Assembly: GCA_964573885.1 (NCBI GenBank)
Contig: CAZNLL010000115.1
Coordinates: forward strand, 1-12,934
Length of the DNA: 12,934 nucleotides
DNA from: CAZNLL01 sp964573885
Lineage (GTDB): Bacteria > Desulfobacterota > DSM-4660 > Desulfatiglandales > Desulfatiglandaceae
Direction of reading: 5' to 3'
Made by a program: the position numbers and the translations under genes. Positions 1 through 8,565 of the stretch are shown piece after piece (position 1 is the first letter of the stretch; the number at the start of each line of letters is the position of its first letter). The notes below the pieces were generated by a model that saw nothing but the letters and a program-made list of their open reading frames with translations, had not been told where the DNA came from and did no database searches.

Positions 1-9
1 CGATAGTGG

Positions 10-26
10 TATCCAGACCCTGGATA
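10..26. repeat. Short inverted repeat near window edge
   Basis: TATCCAG and CTGGATA form a perfect 7-bp inverted repeat separated by 3 bases (ACC). Neither side is followed by a run of T, so it is not a convincing intrinsic terminator. It could be a protein-binding site belonging to a gene outside the window, or chance. The rest of 1-97 is AT-rich and holds no gene that I can see. Confidence 0.35.
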
Positions 27-32
27 TAAAAT

Positions 33-67
33 GACATAAGTTTCTGTTTTTACTGTACTTATATGTC
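33..67 (-). terminator. Possible weak AT-rich terminator hairpin after the ATPase gene
   Basis: GACATAAGT (33-41) pairs with ACTT-ATGTC (57-60 and 63-67), leaving a 2-base bulge and a 15-base loop. Read on the minus strand, the hairpin begins about 30 bases after the ATPase stop codon and is followed by ATTTTATAT. The stem is AT-rich and imperfect and the T-tract is interrupted, so termination here is only a possibility. Confidence 0.3.
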
Positions 68-97
68 TAGGAACTGAATGCGTTTGCAATAACGGGG

Positions 98-793
98 CTA
101 ATCCAGGGCCAGAAGGGTGTTGGGATCCAGTCTAATTGCCACTGGAGGGGAGGGAGGACCTTCATGGTCCTTCAAAAGCTTTAAGGCGATGCCCGAGGGT
201 TCAGGCTGGAGGTGAATGATGATGTTGAAAAGAGCGTCAATGTGGAGACACGGATAAGGGATGCCCCGTTTGTTGGTCTCGGTGATGTGTCTGTGAGACA
301 GGGCGGAAAACCATATTTCCACTCCAAATACCTGGGCAAGGTTTTTGAAGTCCTTAAAAAGAGACCGCTCTGTCCGCTCAAAATCAAGCCCGTCCAGGAT
401 CAGGGCGTCCGGCTTGAAGTCAAGGTTTTCGATAAGGTTTTTGATGTTCCGCCGGAGGTGATCTATTTTGAAGCTTTGGTTCAGATAGGCGAGGATCATC
501 CTGTTCTTATCAATGAGGAGCCGGTGCACCTGAGGGTCTTTGATATCAAGGACTTTCACCAGCTCCGAATAGATGACACTGTAAAAGGACGTAACCTTTT
601 CCGGTCCTGCTTCCAGGGAGGCGTGGATCAACTTTTGGCGACGAAAGATCTTATCCAGGGCGATATGAATGAGACAGGCCGTTTTCCCGACCCCGGCCCG
701 GGCAATCAGGACCCCCAAATTGCCGGGGCCCAACTCACCCCGGGAGGATTTTTCCAGGATTTTCAACGGACTGACAGAAATGAATTCCTTCAT
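98..793 (-). CDS. RecA-fold P-loop ATPase of unknown function, coupled to EF-G
   Basis: The predicted 231-residue soluble protein has a clear nucleotide-binding core. A Walker A motif runs A31-R-A-G-V-G-K-T38, and a Walker B strand ends in D134 and is followed by G-L-D137 (DALILDGLD). Two further hydrophobic strands (about 158-165 and 189-195) fit the central sheet of the RecA/KaiC/DnaB group. There is no signal peptide, membrane segment or added domain, so it is a minimal ATPase. The start codon overlaps the EF-G stop as ATGA (790-793), and a purine-rich AAAGGGGG lies just upstream inside the EF-G gene, which implies translational coupling. I cannot assign a substrate. A role in translation or its control would follow only from the neighbour and is inference. 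I recall similar unnamed proteins in Deltaproteobacteria, without having searched. Confidence 0.8.
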   Translation of the reverse strand: MKEFISVSPLKILEKSSRGELGPGNLGVLIARAGVGKTACLIHIALDKIFRRQKLIHASLEAGPEKVTSFYSVIYSELVKVLDIKDPQVHRLLIDKNRMILAYLNQSFKIDHLRRNIKNLIENLDFKPDALILDGLDFERTERSLFKDFKNLAQVFGVEIWFSALSHRHITETNKRGIPYPCLHIDALFNIIIHLQPEPSGIALKLLKDHEGPPSPPVAIRLDPNTLLALD

Positions 794-2880
794 GACCCTT
801 TTCCCCCTTTTGGCCCCTGTGAAATGCTTTTTTTCAAGTCCTCTGCCAGGGCCTCTGGCAACCTGGCATACCGGGAGAATTCCATGGTAAACTCTCCCTT
901 TCCCTGGGTCAGGGACCGAAGTACGGTGGCATAACCGAACATGGCCGCCAAGGGGACTTCGGCTTCAATGGCGGTGAAGACGCCTGTCTCCGTAGAGCTG
1001 GCGATGAGCCCCCTGCGCTGATTGATAGAAGACATGACGTTGCCCTGAAATTCCGGGGGGCACTCGACGCTGACTTTCATGATGGGCTCAAGAATGACCG
1101 GTTTGGCCCGCTTATAGGCCTGCTTAAAAGCCCCTACAGCGGCCTGGGCGAAGGCCCTCTCAGAGGAGTCCACGCTGTGGGCCTGGCCGTCGTTGACCAC
1201 AATCCGCATGCCGAGGACGGGGTATCCGATGACAGCTCCCTTTGCCAGACAGGATTGAAAACCCTTGTCCACGGCAGGGAGAAATTCCGTAGGTATGGCG
1301 CCCCCTTTCACCTCGTTGACAAATTCATAGACTCCTTCCTCGTTGGGTTCCATATACCCGGCCACCCGGCCGTACTGGCCGGCTCCGCCGGTCTGCTTTT
1401 TATGGGTATAGTCAAAGGAGGCCTTGGTACTGATAGCCTCCCTGTAAGCGACCTGGGGGGGGCCGGTGACCACCTCGGCGTTAAATTCCCTTCTCATCCG
1501 CTCAATGTATACCTCAAGATGGAGTTCACCCATGCCTGAAACAATGGTCTCCCCCGACTCTTGGTCCACATAGGATCGAAAGGTAGGGTCCTCTTTGGTA
1601 AAGCGGTTGAGAGCCTTTGACATATTGTCTTGAGACTTATGATCCTTTGGATCAATACTCAGGGAGATGACAGGGTCGGGTACGAACATGGAAGACATGG
1701 TGTAAGGTAACCGTCCGTCTGTAAAGGTATCGCCCGAGTGGCAGTCCACACCGAAAAGGGCCACAATCTCTCCGGCATAGGCCGTGGATATATCCTCCAT
1801 CTCAGAGGCATGCATGCGGACCAGTCTTCCCACTTTGATCTTTTTCTTGGTCCGCGTGATGATCAGATCATCGCCCTTTTTGATCTTGCCTTGGTACATC
1901 CTGAGGTAGGTGAGCTGACCATAAGGGGTGACCTCCAATTTGAAGGCAATGGCCACCACAGGAAGGGCGGGCTCGCTTACGAGAGGGACCGGCCTTTCAT
2001 TCTGGTCCAGATCCAGGGCCGTGTGTTCCACCTGGTCCGGTGATGGGAGATAGCGGTTGACCCCGTCCAGCAGGGGCTGAATCCCGATATTTTTGTACGC
2101 CGACCCAAGGAAGACTGGGGTTATTTCCCTGGAAAGGCTCCCGGCCCTCACAGCCGTGTACACCAAATCCTCTGTGACACCATCCTCAAAAATAGCCTCC
2201 ATGAGGCGGTCGGAAAACATGGAAGCCGCATCCAATAATTCTTCTCTTCTTGCCTTTGCCTCATCGGCCAGTGAAGAGGGAATCTCCCCTTCCCGGACCT
2301 CGGCCCCATGGGGTCCTTCGAAGTAGAAGGCCCTCCAGGAAACCAGGTCAACGATCCCCGAGAGCCGGTTCTCCAGTCCGATGGGGATTTGCATGAGGAC
2401 CGGGTTGTGGTCCAATCTCCTTCGCAGCTGTTCCACCACCTTATAGGGAGACGCCCCTGCTCGATCACATTTATTGATAAAGGCGATGCGGGGGACCCCA
2501 TAACGGTTCATCTGTCGGTCCACCGTAATGGACTGGGATTGAACCCCGCCCACGGCACAAAGGACCAGTATGGCCCCATCCATCACGCTTAAGGCCCGTT
2601 CCACTTCTATGGTGAAGTCCACATGCCCGGGTGTGTCTATGATATTGATCTGGCAACCTTTCCAGCGGCAATAGGTGGCGGCGGAGGCGATGGTAATTCC
2701 CCTTTCCCTCTCCAGTTCCATGGAATCCATTTTGGCGCCGACACCGTCCTTGCCCTTGACCTCGTGGATGACGGGAATCCTTTTGGTATAAAAGAGGATC
2801 CTTTCCGTCAGGGTTGTTTTCCCCGAGTCAATGTGGGCACTGATGCCAATATTTCTGAGTTTTTTGATGTCAAAAGCCAT
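790..2880 (-). CDS. fusA: Elongation factor G, mitochondrial-EFG1-like (spd) type
   Basis: This 696-residue GTPase catalyses ribosomal translocation in the cytoplasm. The G motifs are complete: G1 A15-H-I-D-S-G-K-T-T23, G2 around R60-G-I-T63, G3 D82-T-P-G-H86, G4 N136-K-C-D139 and G5 G259-S-A. Domains II to V follow in the usual order, and H568 (DGQAHSVDSSE) sits at the domain IV tip where E. coli has His583. Two signatures set it apart from standard bacterial EF-G: HIDSGKTT instead of HIDAGKTT, and MDSMELE (51-57) instead of MDWMEQE. Both are typical of mitochondrial EFG1 and of the related form in spirochaetes, planctomycetes and deltaproteobacteria. No tufA, rpsG or rpsL gene adjoins it, so it is not in a str operon. 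GAGGT lies upstream of the ATG. That it is a translocase and not a recycling factor is inferred from the subfamily. Confidence 0.95.
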   Translation of the reverse strand: MAFDIKKLRNIGISAHIDSGKTTLTERILFYTKRIPVIHEVKGKDGVGAKMDSMELERERGITIASAATYCRWKGCQINIIDTPGHVDFTIEVERALSVMDGAILVLCAVGGVQSQSITVDRQMNRYGVPRIAFINKCDRAGASPYKVVEQLRRRLDHNPVLMQIPIGLENRLSGIVDLVSWRAFYFEGPHGAEVREGEIPSSLADEAKARREELLDAASMFSDRLMEAIFEDGVTEDLVYTAVRAGSLSREITPVFLGSAYKNIGIQPLLDGVNRYLPSPDQVEHTALDLDQNERPVPLVSEPALPVVAIAFKLEVTPYGQLTYLRMYQGKIKKGDDLIITRTKKKIKVGRLVRMHASEMEDISTAYAGEIVALFGVDCHSGDTFTDGRLPYTMSSMFVPDPVISLSIDPKDHKSQDNMSKALNRFTKEDPTFRSYVDQESGETIVSGMGELHLEVYIERMRREFNAEVVTGPPQVAYREAISTKASFDYTHKKQTGGAGQYGRVAGYMEPNEEGVYEFVNEVKGGAIPTEFLPAVDKGFQSCLAKGAVIGYPVLGMRIVVNDGQAHSVDSSERAFAQAAVGAFKQAYKRAKPVILEPIMKVSVECPPEFQGNVMSSINQRRGLIASSTETGVFTAIEAEVPLAAMFGYATVLRSLTQGKGEFTMEFSRYARLPEALAEDLKKSISQGPKGGKGS

Positions 2881-2898
2881 GAAAAGACCTCACCCCGG

Positions 2899-2924
2899 CC
2901 ACAGGGTTCTGGGTCCCTCTGTGG
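2899..2924 (-). promoter_or_regulatory. Hairpin in the EF-G leader, next to the ribosome-binding site
   Basis: On the minus strand CCACAG...CTGTGG forms a 6-bp stem that extends by two G-C pairs past a single bulged A. It ends about ten bases before the GAGGT ribosome-binding site of EF-G and has no following T-run, so it is not a terminator. It could modulate translation or transcript stability; that is inference. I find no convincing -35/-10 pair for EF-G in the roughly 65 bases between the upstream terminator and the start codon. Confidence 0.35.
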
Positions 2925-2944
2925 TGCAGAAGGGGCAAAAAGCA

Positions 2945-2978
2945 AAAAGAGGGTCTGCCCGAAGGCAACCCCTCTTTT
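2945..2978 (-). terminator. Intrinsic terminator of the fad operon
   Basis: AAAAGAGGG (2945-2953) and CCCTCTTTT (2970-2978) form a perfect 9-bp stem. Inside it TGCC (2956-2959) and GGCA (2964-2967) add a second stem. Read on the minus strand, the loop is TTCG closed by C-G, the extra-stable UUCG tetraloop. The 3' side continues as TTTTTGCTTTTTG, a good U-tract. It lies 25-58 bases after the acyl-CoA dehydrogenase stop codon, so it should end the fad transcript before EF-G. The plus-strand side has a weaker T-tract, so a bidirectional role is less likely. Confidence 0.85.
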
Positions 2979-3002
2979 AATAATATAAAATTTTTGTCGA
3001 AA

Positions 3003-4787
3003 TTAGAAGGGGTATGATTCCAATTCAATAATCCGCTCCGCAACGGCCCGTTTAATTCCTATGGCGTCGATGGGCTCATAGCGGGCCAATTTTTTGAGCC
3101 CGGCCAACTGGGTCCTGAGGTTGTCACCTTCTTCCAAATGAGCCAAGATCTGCCTGGCCCAGAGTTCAATATTGGGGATCATTTCATCGATGTAAACCTT
3201 GACCGCCATAATCTGGTATTTGGCCTTTTCCTCCCCTTCCTTGGAGATGATCTTGAGGGTCCTTAAGAGCCCGCTTTCCATGGCAAAGATCTCAATAGCC
3301 ATATCGGCGATTCTCGCCAGGATTTCCTGTTCCTTTTCCAGATTGGCACCCAATTTCTGCACCGCCGCTCCCGCCGCCATGAGGGCGACCTTTTTGCTCA
3401 TCTTCACCATATGCTCCTGGAGGGCCAGGGGCGTATCAGGCAGCTCAACTGAGAGGGGGGAATAGGTGAGAATCTCCCCTGCCACGGCCTGGGCCGCGGA
3501 AAGGAGGTCGAGCCTCCCTTGAAAGGCCCTTTTCATGAATGTCCCGGGAACAAGCATCCTGTTGATCTCGTTGGTTCCTTCCCAGATCCGGTTGATCCGG
3601 GAATCGCGATAATAGCGTTCAGCCGGGTATTCCGCGCAGAAGCCGTAACCCCCCAAGGTCTGGACGTACTCGTCCACACAGTAATCAAGGCATTCTGAAC
3701 CGTAAACTTTGGTGATGGAACATTCCGCCGCATATTCCTCAATGGCCTTGGCGTTTTCTTCGCCCTTCTTCTTGGCCTCACTGTCCAGGGTGCCCAGCTT
3801 GGCATCGAACATCCCGGCGAGGCGATACATGGTGCTGTCACACATGTAGGTCCTGATGGCCATGTTGGCCAATTTGGTCTTGATCATGCCGAAAGAGCTG
3901 ATGGGCACCTGAAACTGGAACCGCCCGTTGGCGTATTTTACCGCCTCTGTAATGCATGCCTTGCAGCCCCCGACCGCACTGGCCCCCAGTTTCCATCGGC
4001 CGATATTGAGGATGTTGAAGGCGATTTTGTGGCCCTTGCCGATTTCGAAGAGCATGTTTTCAACCGGTACCTTGGCGTCCTCCAGGATGACGGGCCGGGT
4101 TGAGGAGCCGTGGGCCCCCATCTTTTTTTCCTCTTTTCCCGTGGAAACGCCGGGAAAATCCTTCTCAACGATAAAACCGGTAAAGGCCTCGCCGTCCACC
4201 TTGGCGTACAAAACAAAACTGCTGGCCCAACCCGCATTGGTAATAAACATCTTTTCACCGTTAAGAATATAGTTTCTCCCGTCGTCGGAGAGGACCGCCT
4301 TGGTCTTGGCGTTCAGGGCATCTGTACCGGCCGCCGGTTCTGTAAGGCAGTATGCGCCGCACCATTCTCCTGAGGCGAGTTTGGGCAGATATTTTTGCTT
4401 CTGCTCCTCGTTACCAAAATATACAATGGGGAGGGTCCCAATGCCCGTGTGCGCCCCGTAAACCACACCAAAGGAACCTGCTGTGCCCATCACCTCGGCC
4501 ACAATGGTGGTGCTCACCTTATCCAGGCCAAGACCACCATACTCTTCAGGGATGTCCGTGCTGATGAGACCCAGTTCTCCTGCGGTAGACAATATCTTAA
4601 GGACCAGGTCGTGGTTCTTTTCTTCAAGGGCGTCGATATTGGGCTGAACCTCCTTTTCAACGAAATCCTTAGCCGTTTCATAGATCATGCGATGTTCATC
4701 CGTGAAATCCTCAGGTGTAAACACCTCCTCAGGGGAGACAGGGGAGATCAAGAATTCACCCCCTGCAAAAATCCTGTCAATAGGCAT
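3003..4787 (-). CDS. fadE: Acyl-CoA dehydrogenase, long FadE (Bacillus)/VLCAD-like type
   Basis: This FAD enzyme introduces the trans-2 double bond into acyl-CoA, the first step of beta-oxidation, and normally passes electrons to ETF. It has 594 residues, longer than the roughly 380 of short-chain dehydrogenases. The first family signature is at about 147-157 (CLTEPAAGTDA), and the second at 376-398 contains LGGYGF and the RYYRDSRI segment. The likely catalytic base is E403 in RIWEGTNEINR. The C-terminal 170 residues form the extra helical region seen in VLCAD, ACAD9 and Bacillus FadE. The N-terminal VFTPEDFTDEH block also resembles my recollection of Bacillus FadE. AAGGAGGA precedes the ATG. 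It is the last gene of the three-gene operon, 41 bases after the thiolase gene, and is followed by a strong terminator. A long-chain substrate is inferred from family and context. Confidence 0.93.
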   Translation of the reverse strand: MPIDRIFAGGEFLISPVSPEEVFTPEDFTDEHRMIYETAKDFVEKEVQPNIDALEEKNHDLVLKILSTAGELGLISTDIPEEYGGLGLDKVSTTIVAEVMGTAGSFGVVYGAHTGIGTLPIVYFGNEEQKQKYLPKLASGEWCGAYCLTEPAAGTDALNAKTKAVLSDDGRNYILNGEKMFITNAGWASSFVLYAKVDGEAFTGFIVEKDFPGVSTGKEEKKMGAHGSSTRPVILEDAKVPVENMLFEIGKGHKIAFNILNIGRWKLGASAVGGCKACITEAVKYANGRFQFQVPISSFGMIKTKLANMAIRTYMCDSTMYRLAGMFDAKLGTLDSEAKKKGEENAKAIEEYAAECSITKVYGSECLDYCVDEYVQTLGGYGFCAEYPAERYYRDSRINRIWEGTNEINRMLVPGTFMKRAFQGRLDLLSAAQAVAGEILTYSPLSVELPDTPLALQEHMVKMSKKVALMAAGAAVQKLGANLEKEQEILARIADMAIEIFAMESGLLRTLKIISKEGEEKAKYQIMAVKVYIDEMIPNIELWARQILAHLEEGDNLRTQLAGLKKLARYEPIDAIGIKRAVAERIIELESYPF

Positions 4788-4828
4788 GTCTTATCCTCCT
4801 TGTTCTCACCGGTGTGATTCGTGAAATC

Positions 4829-6016
4829 CTATTTATGGTTCTCAATCTCAAAAATGGCCGCCGCGCCCATCCCAAAGCCGATGCACATGGATACCAGACC
4901 CCATCGGAGTTTCCGTTCCTGCATTTCATAGATGAGCTGGGTGGTCAGCTTGGCGCCCGTACAGCCCAGGGGGTGCCCCAATGCAATGGCGCCGCCATTG
5001 ACGTTGGTAATTTCTTCGTTGATCCCGAGTTCACGGATACAGTAGATGGCCTGGGCTGCAAAGGCCTCGTTGAGTTCGATCAGTTGGATCTGGTCCAGGG
5101 ACATGCCCGAGACCTTGAGTACCTTGGGGATGGCGACAGAAGGGCCTACACCCATATATTCGGGGGGACAACCTTCCGCTACATGCCACCGAAAAGTGGC
5201 CATGGGCTTGAGACCCAGTTCCTTGGCCTTTTCCTTGGACATGAGAACCACGCCCGCCGCTCCGTCACTGGTCTGGCTGGAGTTGCCCGCCGTTACCGTA
5301 CCGTTGGGCTTGAAGGCCGGGCGGATTTTGGAAATGCTTTCCTTGGTTGTGCCAGGGCGCATGCCCTCGTCCGTATCAAAGATCACTTCGTCATAATCAA
5401 AGCGCCCGTTTTCCAATGCCTTCTGCTTCTTAATAGTCAAGGGGACAATCTGGCTTTTAAACCGACCGGCTTTGATGGCGGCTTCGGCCTTTTGCTGACT
5501 CTTGGCCCCGAATTCATCCTGTTCATCGCGGCTGATTTGGTATTTTTCGGCCACGTTCTCAGCGGTCAGGCCCATTCCGGTAAAGGCACCGGGTCTCACA
5601 TCCACAAGGGCGGGGTTGGGATACATCATGCTTCCTCCCATGGGGATTTGGCTCATGCTTTCAACACCACCGCCGATCACCACGTCGGCATAACCGCACA
5701 TGATTTTTTCGGCGCCGATGGCAATGGCCTGGAGCCCTGAGGAACAGAACCGGTTCACCGTCATGCCCGGAATTCTGTCCGGCCACCCCATGGACATGAC
5801 CAGGACGCGACCAAGGTTGAGCCCTTGGGTGGCCTCGGGAAAGGTACATCCTATAATTACATCATCTATAAGCATGGGGTCGAGGTCCCCGGCCCTCTTC
5901 AGCAGATCGCCCAACACCGCGCAGCCCATATGCTCCGGTCGCGTTTCTTTGAGCATTCCGCGGGGGGCCCTGCCTACTGCCGTTCTGCAGGCAGCAACGA
6001 TTACGGCTTCTCTCAT
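4829..6016 (-). CDS. fadA: Acetyl-CoA acyltransferase (3-ketoacyl-CoA thiolase)
   Basis: This enzyme cleaves 3-ketoacyl-CoA with CoA to release acetyl-CoA, the last step of the beta-oxidation cycle. It has 395 residues, normal for a thiolase. The catalytic set is complete: nucleophile C91 in VNRFCSSGLQA, N316 in the NEAFA motif, H348 in ALGHPLGCTGA, and C378 in the C-terminal SMCIGFGMG motif. GGGAGGAA lies just before the ATG; an upstream in-frame alternative was not needed to complete the fold. It is the middle gene of the operon, 43 bases after the fused dehydrogenase/hydratase and 41 before the acyl-CoA dehydrogenase. A degradative rather than biosynthetic thiolase is favoured by this context. 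Sequence alone cannot fix chain-length preference. Confidence 0.95.
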   Translation of the reverse strand: MREAVIVAACRTAVGRAPRGMLKETRPEHMGCAVLGDLLKRAGDLDPMLIDDVIIGCTFPEATQGLNLGRVLVMSMGWPDRIPGMTVNRFCSSGLQAIAIGAEKIMCGYADVVIGGGVESMSQIPMGGSMMYPNPALVDVRPGAFTGMGLTAENVAEKYQISRDEQDEFGAKSQQKAEAAIKAGRFKSQIVPLTIKKQKALENGRFDYDEVIFDTDEGMRPGTTKESISKIRPAFKPNGTVTAGNSSQTSDGAAGVVLMSKEKAKELGLKPMATFRWHVAEGCPPEYMGVGPSVAIPKVLKVSGMSLDQIQLIELNEAFAAQAIYCIRELGINEEITNVNGGAIALGHPLGCTGAKLTTQLIYEMQERKLRWGLVSMCIGFGMGAAAIFEIENHK

Positions 6017-6059
6017 ATTTCTTCCTCCCTCTGAAAATTGTCATGGAAAAAGGGCCGTC

Positions 6060-8492
6060 TTAGTTCCTAAGCGGCTTTCCAGTGGTGAGCATATGCTGCA
6101 TTCTGGCCTGTGTCTTGGGGTCACCACAGAGACTCAAAAAGGCCTCCCTTTCCAGATCAAGGAGGTATTGCTCACTCACCTTTGTATCGGCGAAGACGCG
6201 GCCGCCACACAAGACATAACCCACCTTGGTGGCGACGGTCACGTCATGGTCGGTGATAAAGCCCGACTCATGCATGGACCACAGACCCAGCTTGATCATG
6301 GCGAAGGTGTTTTCTCCCGCCACCCGGATCTCATCCTGGGGCCTGGGCGGGTTATAGCCTTCCATATTCATGGCCTGGACCGTGCGCTTGGCATCATGGA
6401 TCAGGTAATCCCTGTTCACCGTCATTTTATCGGTAGGCCTCAAGTAGCCCAGTTTGACCGCCTCCGGGCCGGAAGTGGCCACCTTGGCCATTGCGATGGT
6501 CTCAAAGGCCCTGGCTACAAAGGGCATAAGCTCAATTTGTTTTGGATACAGACCCCCCCTCTGGACTTCGAAAAGGTGCTCCGTGTTGCGCAGCAGTAAC
6601 TCCTTGCACCCCCCTCCCGCAGGAAGGACCCCGACACCAACCTCTACAAGCCCCATATACGTTTCTGCGGCGTACCGAACGCGGTCGGCGGCCAAACATA
6701 CTTCACACCCTCCGCCCAGAGCCATACCGGCCGGGGCGGCCACCACGGGCTTATCCAGGTATTTGAGTTTCATAAGGGCGTCCTGAAGGGCCTTAATGGA
6801 CCCGTCGAGCTCATCCCATTCCGCTTGCTGGGCGGCGAAAAGGACCATGGCCAGGTTGGCCCCCACAGAGAAATTATCCGCATGGTTGGCAATCACCAGG
6901 CCCTCAAAATCGGTGGACACAATACGGGCCGCTTTCCCTATCATGTTGATGATATCGGCACCAATGGCGTTCATTTTGGTATGGAATTCCAGACAGGCCA
7001 CGCCATCCCCAAGGTCTATGAGGGTGGCCCCGGGATTTGTGGCAACCGTTTTCTGTCTGTCTTTAAGGGAAGAGAGGAGAATCACGCCGGGCTTGAGGGG
7101 GACTTCCCTGTAATCCTTGGAGCTTGGCTCATAGAAATAAGGGGCCCCCGCCTCTTTCTTGTAAAAGGATTCCTTGCCGCTGTCCAGCATGTCCTGGACC
7201 CAACTCGGGATTTCATATCCCGCCTCCTTCATCTTGGTCACGGATTTGGCTACACCCAGGGCATCCCAGACTTCAAAAGGCCCCAGTTTCCGGGCAAAGC
7301 CCCATTTCATGGCGTTGTCTATGTTGACGATGTTGTCCGCGATTTCAGGGATCCGGTTGGCCGAGTAAATGAGGGTCTCGGACAGGGTGCGGAAGGTAAA
7401 GGCGCCTCCCTTGTCACCGGCGTAATACATGGATCTTATCTTTTCCTCTGTGGTGGAGAGGTTTTTGGCGTTTTCCAGAGAAGAAATCCTCACCTTTTCC
7501 TGGGGAGTGTGTTCAAGGGTTTCATAGTCAATGGACAGGATCTGCTTTTTGCCTCCTTCATCCTTTGTTTTCTTATAAAACCCCTGTCCGGATTTATCTC
7601 CGAGGAGGTTCTTTTCCATCATTTTCTTGACGAAGTCAGGGGCCTCGAACATGTGGCGCTTCTCGTCTTGGGGTGCCCCGTTGTAGACATTGTCCGCCAC
7701 GTGTAAAAGGGTATCGAGCCCGACCAGATCGGCGGTTCTAAAAGAGGCGCTTTTGGGATTCCCCACCACCGGCCCCGTCAGCCGGTCTACCGCCTCAATA
7801 CTCAGCCCCAGGTCTGTCATGGCCTGGAATACACTGAACAGACTGTAGGTGCCGATTCTGTTGGCCACGAAATTGGGCGTATCCTTTGCATAGACTATCC
7901 CTTTTCCGAGGGCCTTTTCACATTCCTCCGCCAGGGTATCCATGACTTCGGGAAGGGTGTCCGGGCCCGGTACAAGTTCCAAGAGTTTCATGTACCTAGG
8001 GGGGTTGAAGAAGTGGGTGATGGCGAAGTGTTTCCGGAAATTCTCTGACCGACCCCCGCACATGGCGGCTGCGGGGATGCCCGATGTATTGGAGGTAACA
8101 ACGGTTCCGGGCCGTATCACGGTTTCGAGTTTTTCGAAGACTTTTTGCTTGATATCAAGCCGTTCCACCACAACCTCAATGATCCAGTCCACGTCACTCA
8201 GCCACTCCAGGTGGTCTTCCAGGTTCCCCGTGGTAATGAGCTTCGCGTTTTCGGGTACATAAAAGGATGCAGGTTTTGATTTAAGGGCCGTATTCAATCC
8301 ATTTTGCGCCAGTTTGTTTCTAAATCCCTGGCTTTCTTCGGTGAGACCCTTTTTCTCATCCTCCGGCGTGAGTTGGGGGGGCACGATATCGAGAAGTAGG
8401 GTTTCTATCCCCACATTGGCCATGTGGGCGGCAATGGTCGCACCCATGACCCCTGCCCCGATCACACCGGCCTTTTCTATCCTTCTTTCCAT
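6060..8492 (-). CDS. fadN: 3-hydroxyacyl-CoA dehydrogenase / enoyl-CoA hydratase fusion
   Basis: This 810-residue fusion performs the hydration and the NAD-dependent oxidation steps of beta-oxidation. Dehydrogenase comes first: a dinucleotide loop G12-A-G-V-M-G17 with D35 after the second strand, then the catalytic pair H160 (ITHFFNPP) and E172, then C-terminal dimerisation-like repeats up to about 460. A crotonase domain follows from about 490: the oxyanion-hole region is FSVGANL (541-547), and the two catalytic glutamates are E597 (ALGGGCE) and E617, 20 residues apart as in rat crotonase Glu144/Glu164. This order is the reverse of E. coli FadB and matches Bacillus FadN (about 790 residues) and archaeal fusions. 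GGAGG lies just before the ATG. It is the first gene of the operon, preceded by a promoter and a FadR-like operator. I see no missing catalytic residue. Confidence 0.95.
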   Translation of the reverse strand: MERRIEKAGVIGAGVMGATIAAHMANVGIETLLLDIVPPQLTPEDEKKGLTEESQGFRNKLAQNGLNTALKSKPASFYVPENAKLITTGNLEDHLEWLSDVDWIIEVVVERLDIKQKVFEKLETVIRPGTVVTSNTSGIPAAAMCGGRSENFRKHFAITHFFNPPRYMKLLELVPGPDTLPEVMDTLAEECEKALGKGIVYAKDTPNFVANRIGTYSLFSVFQAMTDLGLSIEAVDRLTGPVVGNPKSASFRTADLVGLDTLLHVADNVYNGAPQDEKRHMFEAPDFVKKMMEKNLLGDKSGQGFYKKTKDEGGKKQILSIDYETLEHTPQEKVRISSLENAKNLSTTEEKIRSMYYAGDKGGAFTFRTLSETLIYSANRIPEIADNIVNIDNAMKWGFARKLGPFEVWDALGVAKSVTKMKEAGYEIPSWVQDMLDSGKESFYKKEAGAPYFYEPSSKDYREVPLKPGVILLSSLKDRQKTVATNPGATLIDLGDGVACLEFHTKMNAIGADIINMIGKAARIVSTDFEGLVIANHADNFSVGANLAMVLFAAQQAEWDELDGSIKALQDALMKLKYLDKPVVAAPAGMALGGGCEVCLAADRVRYAAETYMGLVEVGVGVLPAGGGCKELLLRNTEHLFEVQRGGLYPKQIELMPFVARAFETIAMAKVATSGPEAVKLGYLRPTDKMTVNRDYLIHDAKRTVQAMNMEGYNPPRPQDEIRVAGENTFAMIKLGLWSMHESGFITDHDVTVATKVGYVLCGGRVFADTKVSEQYLLDLEREAFLSLCGDPKTQARMQHMLTTGKPLRN

Positions 8493-8565
8493 GAGATGAC
8501 CTCCTTTTTTCCCATCTGAGAAACCGCGTCCCCCGAACCCGAAGGCTGTGGGCTGGACGCAGTTG

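Noticed and set aside
212..934. Plus-strand open frame of 240 codons opposite the ATPase and EF-G genes
   Set aside because: It runs antisense across two genes with clear motifs, has no ribosome-binding site and shows no recognisable domain.
6825..7706. Plus-strand open frame of 293 codons opposite fadN
   Set aside because: It is antisense to the well-supported dehydrogenase/hydratase fusion and its composition is that of a shadow frame.
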